From: JBICHN01 sp043101845
Lineage (GTDB): Bacteria > Planctomycetota > Phycisphaerae > Phycisphaerales > UBA5793
Assembly: GCA_043101845.1 (NCBI GenBank)
Contig: JBICHN010000011.1
Span: 1,426,001 to 1,490,000, forward strand
Reading direction: 5' to 3'
Length of the DNA stretch: 64,000 bases
This document shows positions 51,252 through 57,930 of this stretch, piece by piece. A program made the translations under genes and the position numbers. The notes under the pieces are model-generated. The model was given only the letters and a program-made list of their open reading frames with translations, made no database searches and was not told the DNA's origin. Positions within the stretch are counted from its first letter, which is position 1; every line of letters starts with the position of its first letter.

Positions 51252-51554
51252 ATGCCATGTCTTCTGGGCTGTCTCGCGCTGTTCACCCCTCGCATCGTGA
51301 TTGTGCTCGTGGTGATCTTCAGTGATTACCTCGGAGACGCGTACCAGACGACGATCTGGCCGTTGCTTGGATTCATCTTCATGCCGCTCACGACGCTCGC
51401 CTATGCGTGGGCGTGGCATTCGGGCGGGGGATCAGTAACCGGAATCGGCCTCGTGGTCGTGGTGCTCGCGGTTCTCTTCGATCTCGGTCTGCTCGGAGGC
51501 GGCGCGTCGTCGGGCAAACGATACCGGTCGAAGATGGTCGCGATTCGAGACTGA
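51252..51554 (+). CDS. Small membrane protein, unknown function
   Basis: The 100-residue protein from the ATG at 51252 has three hydrophobic segments: IVIVLVVIFSDYLGDAYQ, TIWPLLGFIFMPLTTLAYAWAW and IGLVVVVLAVLFDLGLLGG. The tail is short and basic. It starts with a Cys-containing MPCLLGCLALFTPR. No family is recognised, though short proteins of this layout occur widely. It ends 34 bases before tRNA-Pro and has a weak start. Confidence 0.6.
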   Translation: MPCLLGCLALFTPRIVIVLVVIFSDYLGDAYQTTIWPLLGFIFMPLTTLAYAWAWHSGGGSVTGIGLVVVVLAVLFDLGLLGGGASSGKRYRSKMVAIRD

Positions 51555-51570
51555 GATCGCGCCCGTCGTG

Positions 51571-51576
51571 TATACT
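51571..51576 (+). promoter_or_regulatory. -10 element of tRNA-Pro
   Basis: TATACT lies 12 bases before the tRNA 5' end, the right distance for direct transcription of a tRNA. No clear -35 box is visible. Confidence 0.6.
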
Positions 51577-51588
51577 GTCGGCCACCAC

Positions 51589-51662
51589 CGGGGCGTAGCG
51601 CAGCTTGGTAGCGCGTCTGCTTTGGGAGCAGAAGGTCGCTGGTTCGAATCCAGTCGCCCCGA
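51589..51662 (+). tRNA. tRNA-Pro (anticodon TGG)
   Basis: A full cloverleaf folds by eye. Acceptor CGGGGCG (51589-51595) pairs with CGCCCCG (51655-51661), with discriminator A at 51662. The D arm contains GCGCAGCTTGGTAGCGC, the anticodon stem TCTGC/GCAGA encloses loop TTTGGGA with anticodon TGG, and the T arm contains GGTTCGAATCC. CCA is not encoded. Confidence 0.95.
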
Positions 51663-51701
51663 TTCGCCGGTCCGAGCCCCCGCACGCCGGCGGTCAATCC
51701 T

Positions 51702-52241
51702 ATGAGTGATCTGGCTTGTCCCCATTGCGGCGCCGCGATCGAGAACGGCCGCAAGTACTGCGCGCACTGTGCCCGACGAGCGGTCGACTTCGCCCTCTGC
51801 CCGGAATGCGAAGAGCCCATTTCGACTGCGGCCCGGTATTGTCCGCACTGTACGCAGCGGGTCCGTCGCGCCGCCGTGATCGAAGTCGACGAGCCGGTCG
51901 AACTCGATCTCGAGATTCGCGCCACCCGCCTCGGGTCGCTGCTCGACGCCGGGAGTTTCCCCGGATTCGTTCGGCCGGCCCGCGTGCTCGCCCGTGAGTC
52001 GACGCTTCGCGTGCTTACTCCGGCGCTCGGCGGCCTCACCTTCACGGAGCGTTCGATTCCGCTTCATCAGATCCGCCGCGTACGGAGTGTTCCGGGTCCG
52101 CTCTGGGGCGGCATTGTCGTCGAGTCTGAGGGAAGCGCGGAGGACGGGGAAGTCGCGGTGCGCGGCCTCCGCAAACGCGAGGCGAACTACCTCGTCTTTC
52201 ATCTCCGGTCGGCGACCGGCGCGTCCGGCGAGGAACCGTGA
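51702..52241 (+). CDS. Double zinc-ribbon protein with C-terminal beta-rich domain
   Basis: The 179-residue protein begins with two zinc ribbons, CPHCGAAIENGRKYCAHC and CPECEEPISTAARYCPHC, each C-x2-C...C-x2-C. The remaining 120 residues look beta-rich (ALGGLTFTERSIPLHQIRRVRSVPGPLWGGIVVESEGSAEDGEVAVRGL) and resemble PH-like domains of small signalling or membrane-associated proteins. Function unknown. It follows tRNA-Pro by 39 bases and precedes the OsmC gene by 25 bases. Confidence 0.75.
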   Translation: MSDLACPHCGAAIENGRKYCAHCARRAVDFALCPECEEPISTAARYCPHCTQRVRRAAVIEVDEPVELDLEIRATRLGSLLDAGSFPGFVRPARVLARESTLRVLTPALGGLTFTERSIPLHQIRRVRSVPGPLWGGIVVESEGSAEDGEVAVRGLRKREANYLVFHLRSATGASGEEP

Positions 52242-52266
52242 TCCGGCGACGACGGGGGAGACCGAA

Positions 52267-52737
52267 ATGACCGACGACAACAAAGTGGGGGATCCGGATC
52301 GTCGCGGCGAGTTCTCCGTGATCAGCCGGATCGGCGCGTCGGGTTACCGCACGGAGCTCGAGTCCGGCCGCCACCGCTACCTTGCCGATGAACCCGTCGA
52401 GATGCACGGGACCGACCTTGGCCCCTCGCCATACGACTATCTCCTCGCGTCGCTGGGCTCCTGCACGGCGATCACGATGCGCATGTACGCGGACCGGAAG
52501 AAGTGGCCACTCGAAGGGGTCACGATTCGCCTGCGGCATGACCGCATCCATGCGATCGATTGCGCGTCATGTGACTCGAGAGACGGTCAGATCTCGCGCA
52601 TCTACCGGGAGATCGAGGTACGCGGAGGAAAGCTCACGCTCGAGCAGCGCGAGCGACTCATTGAGATCGCCGACAAGTGTCCGGTGCATCGGACGCTCTC
52701 CCATGAAATCAGCATCGTCACGAGCGCCGGTGGATGA
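52267..52737 (+). CDS. OsmC family protein
   Basis: From the ATG at 52267 (GGGGGAG upstream) the 156-residue protein has the OsmC pattern: DEPVEMHGTDLGPSPYDYLLASLGSCTAITMRMYADRKKW, with one reactive Cys in SLGSCTA, and the second in IADKCPVHRTL. OsmC-type proteins are peroxidase-like enzymes that reduce organic hydroperoxides. The middle Cys pair (IDCASCDSRD) is additional. It is 63 bases before bioY. Confidence 0.87.
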   Translation: MTDDNKVGDPDRRGEFSVISRIGASGYRTELESGRHRYLADEPVEMHGTDLGPSPYDYLLASLGSCTAITMRMYADRKKWPLEGVTIRLRHDRIHAIDCASCDSRDGQISRIYREIEVRGGKLTLEQRERLIEIADKCPVHRTLSHEISIVTSAGG

Positions 52738-52800
52738 GCTTGGCCGCGTCATCGCGCGGCACTATCGTGCGTTGAGCCCGAGCGAGTGGAGCCATAGCGA

Positions 52801-53379
52801 ATGACGACGACTTCTTTGAGTGGACTCTGGCGACCTGAGCTTCGCCGTTCGGCGATTCTGTATGACCTGTCACTGATGATCCTCGGCGCCGGGCTCGTCG
52901 CCGTCGCCGCGCAGTTCGTCATCCGTCTGCCGTGGACGCCGACGCCGATCACCGGACAGACCTTCGCCGTTCTTCTTGTGGGAACGCTGCTCGGCGCCTC
53001 GCGTGGCGCCGGGGCGATGCTGGTCTATCTGCTCGAGGGCGCGTCGGGCCTGCCGGTCTTCGCCGGAGGGGGCGCGGGAGTCGCCCATCTGCTCGGGCCA
53101 ACCGGAGGGTATCTCATCGGCTTCGTGTTCGCTGCGGCGGTCGCCGGGGCGCTCGCGGAGCGCGGCTGGGATCGACGCGTCACTTTGACCATTCTGTCGA
53201 TGTCGATCGCGACCGCCGTCATCTTCCTTTGTGGCGCCGCCTGGCTCGCCTTTTTCGTCGGCATTGATCAGGTCTGGACGATGGGCGTCGGACCCTTTCT
53301 ACCGGGAGCCGCCTTGAAGATCGGACTCGCCACGGCTCTCCTTCCGACCGGTTGGAAGTTGCTGAGCCTGGTGAAATGA
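52801..53379 (+). CDS. bioY: Biotin transporter BioY
   Basis: The 192-residue protein has six hydrophobic segments and the BioY blocks LPWTPTPITGQTFAVLLVGTLLGASRG, YLLEGASGLPVFAGGGAG and GPTGGYLIGFVFAA, with PGAALKIGLATAL near the end. BioY is the substrate-binding component of a biotin ECF transporter, or works alone. No BioM/BioN genes are adjacent. Its last four bases overlap the start of the next gene (ATGA). Confidence 0.92.
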   Translation: MTTTSLSGLWRPELRRSAILYDLSLMILGAGLVAVAAQFVIRLPWTPTPITGQTFAVLLVGTLLGASRGAGAMLVYLLEGASGLPVFAGGGAGVAHLLGPTGGYLIGFVFAAAVAGALAERGWDRRVTLTILSMSIATAVIFLCGAAWLAFFVGIDQVWTMGVGPFLPGAALKIGLATALLPTGWKLLSLVK

Positions 53380-54683
53380 GAATGTCGTCAACGATGTTCC
53401 GCCTCCTCGTTGTCGGCTTGCTCGCGGGCGCGTGCTCGATGAGCGCCGTTCTCGGCGCCGACCCCTTGACCGCGCTCGATTCACCGGGCGGACCAACCAG
53501 TCGATACCCGTCCCTGCTCGTGACCGCGTCAGGCGATCGATACCTGACCTGGTCGGAGCGCGCACACCCTGAATCCGACACTTGGCTTGTGCTCGTCTCC
53601 TCTTGGATCGACGGAACATGGACGGACCCGGTCGAGATCACAAGGCGGCGTGATCTGTTCATCAACTGGGCGGACTTTCCCGCGATCGGCGCCAGTTCCG
53701 ACAGCGCTCTCCTAGTCGCGCACTGGCTTCAGAAGGTTGACGAAGCGCCGTACGCGTATCACATCATGTTCAGTCGATCAGTCGACCGCGGCCGAACCTG
53801 GAGTTCGCCGAAGCGTCTTCATGATGACGATTCGCCGACTGAACACGGATTCGTCAGCTACGCGGAGGAGGGCGCCGGTCGCATTCGCGCCTTCTGGCTC
53901 GATGGTCAGGCGATGGCGGGGGCCGATGGCCACGATGACCCGCAGCAACACGGACACGGACACGGCGCCATGAGTCTCCGTACGGCCGTGATTGAGCGCG
54001 ACGGCATCTCAGATCGCCAGACGCTCGACGAGCAGGTGTGCGAGTGCTGCGGCACCGCGGCGACGATGGTTGGCGAATGCCCGCTCGTGGTGTATCGAGA
54101 TCGATCGCCGGACGAGATACGCGATATCTCCATCGGTCGATGGACGGAAGACGAATGGAGGATGGCCACTCCGATAGCCGACGACGGGTGGCGTATTCCC
54201 GGGTGTCCGGTCAACGGCCCCGCGGTCGCCGCCGCGGGAGAAGCCGTGGCGGTCGCATGGTTCACCGAAGCGGACCAGACGCCACGCGTTCGGTTCGCGT
54301 GGTCATTCGACGGCGGATTGAACTTCGAGCCGTCCATCGTGATCGACTCTCCGGACTCCGACGGCCATCCGATCGGACGAGTGGATGTCGAGATTGATCC
54401 GACCACGGGCGATGCGCTTGTTCTGTGGCTCGACCAGGATCGATCGGCGCCGATCGCCGCGGACTACGGAGCGCAGCCCGCCGCTCTTCGAATGCGTCGA
54501 GTCGGTCGTGAAGGCCAGCTAGGAGTGACGACCAGGCTGGCGACCACCATGGGGGGGCGGGCATCCGGATTCCCGCGCGCCGCACGAGCGGAGGATAAGC
54601 TGCTCCTCGCCTGGACGGAGATTCCCACTGATCAAGAGACGCGCGTCCGGGTCGCCGAGATTCTCATCTCGGACATCCCGTAG
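53376..54683 (+). CDS. Exported sialidase/BNR-fold protein, unknown substrate
   Basis: The 435-residue protein has an N-terminal signal peptide (MFRLLVVGLLAGACSMSAVLGAD). It then shows the multiple BNR-like repeats of the sialidase/neuraminidase propeller (SVDRGRTWSSPKRL with Ser-x-Asp-x-Gly-x-x-Trp, FAWSFDGGLNFEPSIV). A His-rich loop (GHDDPQQHGHGHGAMS) and a Cys cluster (QVCECCGTAATMVGEC) could bind metal or heme. Catalytic sialidase residues are not clear, so it may be a lectin-like or metal-binding protein. It shares ATGA with bioY and therefore its expression. Confidence 0.78.
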   Translation: MRMSSTMFRLLVVGLLAGACSMSAVLGADPLTALDSPGGPTSRYPSLLVTASGDRYLTWSERAHPESDTWLVLVSSWIDGTWTDPVEITRRRDLFINWADFPAIGASSDSALLVAHWLQKVDEAPYAYHIMFSRSVDRGRTWSSPKRLHDDDSPTEHGFVSYAEEGAGRIRAFWLDGQAMAGADGHDDPQQHGHGHGAMSLRTAVIERDGISDRQTLDEQVCECCGTAATMVGECPLVVYRDRSPDEIRDISIGRWTEDEWRMATPIADDGWRIPGCPVNGPAVAAAGEAVAVAWFTEADQTPRVRFAWSFDGGLNFEPSIVIDSPDSDGHPIGRVDVEIDPTTGDALVLWLDQDRSAPIAADYGAQPAALRMRRVGREGQLGVTTRLATTMGGRASGFPRAARAEDKLLLAWTEIPTDQETRVRVAEILISDIP

Positions 54684-54691
54684 CGACGCCA

Positions 54692-55477
54692 TTAGAAGCG
54701 TTTGTGGACGGGGCGATCTTTGGGTGGTCGCACACCGAGAACGGATCGAATGAGCGGGAGATCCGCTGGCGTCGTGAGTTTCAGATTTCGAGGATCGCCT
54801 TCGACAGCTCGGACGGGCTCCCCGAGCCGCTCGACGAGCGAGGCGTCGTCCGTGGCGCCTGACAAGTCGGACTGTCCGTACGCCCGGCGCAGGAGCTCGA
54901 GCGTGAAGACCTGCGGAGTCTGCGCTTCGACGAGCCCGCCGCGTTCGATCGTCTCGACGACGAGTCGCGCCGGGTTCGCGTCGGCGCCCGCGTCTCCGAG
55001 GATCGCCGCCGCGATGGGATCAGCTTCGGTGGCGGATTCGGCCTCCCGGCTGAGCCGCTTGACGGTCGACGCGATCTCAACCACCGGGATGACGGCCTCG
55101 AACTTTCGCGCCGCCTCGAAGACTCGGTCGAGCAGGTCCGAAGAGGTCGCAGGGCGAGCCGCGTCGTGCACTGCGACATGCGTGATGTCGTCCGCGACCT
55201 CGGCGAGGGCGTTGTGGATCGTCTCCCAGCGCGCAATCGTGCCACCGGCGACGACTCGAACGCCGTGGAACGCGAGTCGATCGCCGAACTTGAACTTGAA
55301 CTCATCGAGCTTGTCCGGCGGCGCCGCCACGAGAATCGACTGGACCTCGTCTCGCTTCGTAAAGAGCTCGATGGTGCGCAGCAGAACGGGCCGTCCGCCG
55401 AGATCCTCGGCGAGTTTGTCGCGTCCGCCGAAGCGTTCGCTCCTGCCGGCGGCGGGGATGATGACGCAGATCCTCAT
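54692..55477 (-). CDS. ispD: 2-C-methyl-D-erythritol 4-phosphate cytidylyltransferase
   Basis: From the ATG at 55477 the 261-residue protein has the IspD blocks VIIPAAGRSERFGGRDKLAED (nucleotide-binding Gly-rich loop), PVLLRTIELF, VAVHDAARPATSSDLL and VEAQTPQVFTLELL. It is the cytidylyltransferase of the non-mevalonate (MEP) isoprenoid pathway, making CDP-ME. The frame remains open upstream, but that part lacks family similarity and overlaps the tmRNA promoter region. The next plus-strand gene is ssrA, divergent. Confidence 0.92.
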   Translation of the reverse strand: MRICVIIPAAGRSERFGGRDKLAEDLGGRPVLLRTIELFTKRDEVQSILVAAPPDKLDEFKFKFGDRLAFHGVRVVAGGTIARWETIHNALAEVADDITHVAVHDAARPATSSDLLDRVFEAARKFEAVIPVVEIASTVKRLSREAESATEADPIAAAILGDAGADANPARLVVETIERGGLVEAQTPQVFTLELLRRAYGQSDLSGATDDASLVERLGEPVRAVEGDPRNLKLTTPADLPLIRSVLGVRPPKDRPVHKRF

Positions 55478-55530
55478 GGCGCCGGCATGATAGCGACGGA
55501 TTTCGCTGAACGAGCGACGCTCGATCGCCG

Positions 55531-55536
55531 TATAAT
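55531..55536 (+). promoter_or_regulatory. -10 element of the tmRNA gene
   Basis: An exact TATAAT lies about 40 bases before the tmRNA 5' end, leaving a short 5' leader to be removed by RNase P. A small inverted repeat (CGAGC/GCTCG, 55511-55523) sits just upstream. Confidence 0.6.
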
Positions 55537-55575
55537 TGCACTGGCGTCCGAACCGGGCGCCGTTCTTTGACAACT

Positions 55576-55925
55576 GGGGCCGACTGGTTTCGACCGGTTA
55601 GAGCAGGTTTGTCGTGGCGCGTCGCGGCGCACGCGGCCCGCGTTATCAAGCGTGCACACACATAACTGCCAACACGCAGTATGCTCTCGCGGCGTAATTA
55701 ACGCCGTGCAGTCTGATTCGGCCCGCCCGCAGCGGGATCAGACTGATGATTTGCGGGCTGGCTCCAATACTCGGCCGCGAGGTTGAGGAGCGAGAACTTT
55801 TCGCGGTGTGGCTCGGTGGCAGGTTGCCGATGATCGTTCACTGAGCCGAGATTAAACCATCGGATACACGCGTAGAAGCGACAGGTCGACTATCCGGGAC
55901 GGGGGTTCGAATCCCCCCGGCTCCA
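55576..55925 (+). ncRNA. ssrA: Transfer-messenger RNA (tmRNA)
   Basis: The RNA rescues ribosomes stalled on broken mRNAs. The 5' end GGGGCCGACTGGTTTCGACC and the 3' end ...GGTTCGAATCCCCCCGGCTCCA form the tRNA-like acceptor (GGGGCCG with CGGCTCC) and T arm. The tag reading frame at 55668-55697 encodes ANTQYALAA followed by TAA, whose ending (ALAA) is the usual degradation signal. The length (about 350) and a strong terminator downstream fit. CCA is not encoded. The exact 3' end is accurate to a few bases. Confidence 0.96.
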
Positions 55926-55935
55926 CTTTCTTCAG

Positions 55936-55995
55936 GCGGGTTGTCTTCGTTCTGCGACTGCGATCGTCGAACGAGGACAACCCGCTTTGCATTTT
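55936..55995 (+). terminator. Rho-independent terminator of ssrA
   Basis: A 17-base-pair stem (55936-55952 with 55969-55985, one G-T pair) encloses a 16-base loop and is followed by TTTGCATTTTG. It starts 10 bases after the tmRNA 3' end. Confidence 0.88.
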
Positions 55996-56062
55996 GAAGG
56001 AGCGGAACGACTCGTTGAGGTCCGCTCCAATCGCTGACGAATCGAGCGCCCGAGTAGTTTCA

Positions 56063-57637
56063 TCATTGGTTGCGTGAAACGAGCGCCGCCTCGACAAGTT
56101 GTTCGAGTTGGGCGACGCGCGCTTCCAGCGCGGCGATCTCCGCGTCCTTCTCGGCCCGCAGTTCACGCATGGCTTCGACCGCCTCGGCTTCGAAGCCGCG
56201 GATCGAGAGTCGTTTGTACGAGTCGTCGCCTTCCTCTACCCAGTCGGGAAAGACCTGCTCGACCTCCTGAGCGATGAATCCGGTCTGCCGGCCGGACAAC
56301 TCGTTGATTGCCGCGGCGTCGCGATATTCGAAGGACACGCCGCGGAGTGAAAGCAGGCGATCGAGGGATCGGTCGAGCGGCCGGATGTCCTTCTTCAGTC
56401 GTCGATCCGACGCGACGGACCACGAGCCGCCGCCCGGCTTGCCAGCCGATCCGTTCACATGCATGAGGAATGCGGGGTTGGTCGTCCCGACGCCGACATT
56501 GCCGGTCGAGGCGCTCACCGTCACTCGTTCCCCGCCTGCGTACAGGCGCCACTGGTTCGTCTGGCCGTCGAAGTAGTGGTAGGCGTCGATGTTCCCGCCC
56601 GCGGAGTATCCATAGAAGGGACGCCCGGAGGCGCCGGTCGTTTCGATGTAGCTTCCGGCCCAGTTGTTCGTGTCCGACCAGATCGAGAGCATCGTGTTCG
56701 AGTTGAACGGGGTATCCCGTCCGATACCCACATGACCATCGACCGCGACCTGCCCATCGAAATAGCCCGCGTACGCAGTCGACAGCGCGGCGCTTCCGAA
56801 CACGGCACGACCGTTTGGTCCGGTGGCCAGGCCATTGAGCCCGGTCCATGGCGAGACTCCGAATACGCCGTAGCCCGTCGGACTCGCGGACTCCCCGTAC
56901 ACGCCGTAGTTCACCCCGCTGGGGTGGTTCGCCCGACCCTGGACGCCACGGCCGCTCCAACTGTCGGAGTCGCCGAAGACGCCCGCCGTGTTTCCCGTGC
57001 CCGACGGGACCCAGCCGTAGACTCCGAACCCGGCGTTGCTGTCGGAGCGTCCGAACACCCCGAAGTTGGCGCCGGTGGTGGATCGCGCATGGCCGACCGT
57101 TCCGTATCCTTCGGGCGAGTAGCTATCGCCGTACACCCCGTACGCGTCGCCATCGTCGGAGTGGTTGACGCCGTAGACACCGATGGCGTCGAGACCGTCG
57201 ACCACACCCTTGACCCCGATGTTGTTGTTCCATGCGATCCAGTCCATGCTGACGCCGAGCACGCCGACGGCGCTCGAACCGGTGGCTTCCGCGCGCAGCC
57301 CGAAACTGTTGTCACCATTGACCTCGGCGAAGACACCCTCGGAGTAGTCTCCGAGTCCGTATCCATGGACGCCGATCCCTCCGCCATCAAGTCCAGCCGC
57401 CTTGCCTTTGATCGCCGTGGCGCCGTTCCGGTAACTCGCGACAAGGGCGGTAATCAAATGGTCCGAGTCGTTGACATGCAGCGGGTAACTCGGAACGGGC
57501 CCGATCCCCACATTTCCATCCGAGTAGACGATGTCATCGCCGTACTCTGACCACTGGGCGTGAGCCGCCGAAGCAAAGGTCGCGAAAGCGATCGTGATCG
57601 CCAATGTCTGGATCAATCGTTCGATTCGGCATGACAT
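56063..57637 (-). CDS. Exported repeat protein with C-terminal S74 intramolecular chaperone domain
   Basis: From the ATG at 57637 (AGGAG upstream) the 524-residue protein has a signal peptide (LIQTLAITIAFATFASAAHA) and then about 300 residues of short Gly/Val/Tyr repeats, with recurring GVYG/GVFG units (YGVYGDS, FGVFGRS, FGVYGWV, YGVFGVS) every 20-25 residues. This is the look of a trimeric beta-prism or helix. The C-terminal 120 residues match the S74 chaperone of phage tail spikes: SDRRLKKDIRPLDRSLDRLLSL with the Ser-Lys dyad, TGFIAQEVEQVFPDWV, and a terminal coiled coil. It should trimerise, then self-cleave. Confidence 0.84.
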   Translation of the reverse strand: MSCRIERLIQTLAITIAFATFASAAHAQWSEYGDDIVYSDGNVGIGPVPSYPLHVNDSDHLITALVASYRNGATAIKGKAAGLDGGGIGVHGYGLGDYSEGVFAEVNGDNSFGLRAEATGSSAVGVLGVSMDWIAWNNNIGVKGVVDGLDAIGVYGVNHSDDGDAYGVYGDSYSPEGYGTVGHARSTTGANFGVFGRSDSNAGFGVYGWVPSGTGNTAGVFGDSDSWSGRGVQGRANHPSGVNYGVYGESASPTGYGVFGVSPWTGLNGLATGPNGRAVFGSAALSTAYAGYFDGQVAVDGHVGIGRDTPFNSNTMLSIWSDTNNWAGSYIETTGASGRPFYGYSAGGNIDAYHYFDGQTNQWRLYAGGERVTVSASTGNVGVGTTNPAFLMHVNGSAGKPGGGSWSVASDRRLKKDIRPLDRSLDRLLSLRGVSFEYRDAAAINELSGRQTGFIAQEVEQVFPDWVEEGDDSYKRLSIRGFEAEAVEAMRELRAEKDAEIAALEARVAQLEQLVEAALVSRNQ

Positions 57638-57930
57638 TCGTTGTTCTCCTCGACGGGCTGAGTGCGATGATCCCGGCGCCACCGATCTGGTTGCGGGGTC
57701 TCCTCATCAGTCCTGAAGCGAGAACCGCGACGATGTCTCCCAGGTGTTTGTCGAAATTTCCTGGTTTTGATCATGCTCACAGGCGACAACCGCCGTCATG
57801 GAAGACCGAGGCCGATCCCTGATCGCCGGGCGATGCCCGCGACGCCATTTCCCTCTCGGATCATTCTCGACGACGGTACGATGTTCCGCAAACGGACCAC
57901 GCAAGCATGGCAGTGGGATAAGAAGACACC
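57638..57930 (+). other. Longest gene-free stretch of the window, divergent intergenic region
   Basis: This 293-base gap lies between the S74-domain gene and the sulfotransferase fusion gene, which are divergent. It is likely to hold both promoters. I see an AT-richer stretch at about 57745-57775 but no box pair I would assign, no hairpin with a T-run and no convincing small gene. Confidence 0.4.

Noticed and set aside
55678..55926. A second tRNA gene at the 3' end of the tmRNA (T arm and acceptor-like sequence)
   Set aside because: The arm pairs with the tmRNA 5' end, and no anticodon arm exists; it is part of ssrA.
56500..57500. Regular repeats that might be a CRISPR array or satellite
   Set aside because: The units are degenerate, in frame, and encode GVYG-type protein repeats; spacer/repeat uniformity is absent.
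56459..57550. Plus-strand open frame (363 codons) over the S74-domain gene
   Set aside because: Repeat structure of the real gene creates an apparent repeat protein on the other strand; it has no start signals or domain.
56063..57637. Prophage or tail-spike remnant because of the S74 domain
   Set aside because: No other phage gene is near, the protein has a signal peptide, and flanking genes are housekeeping.
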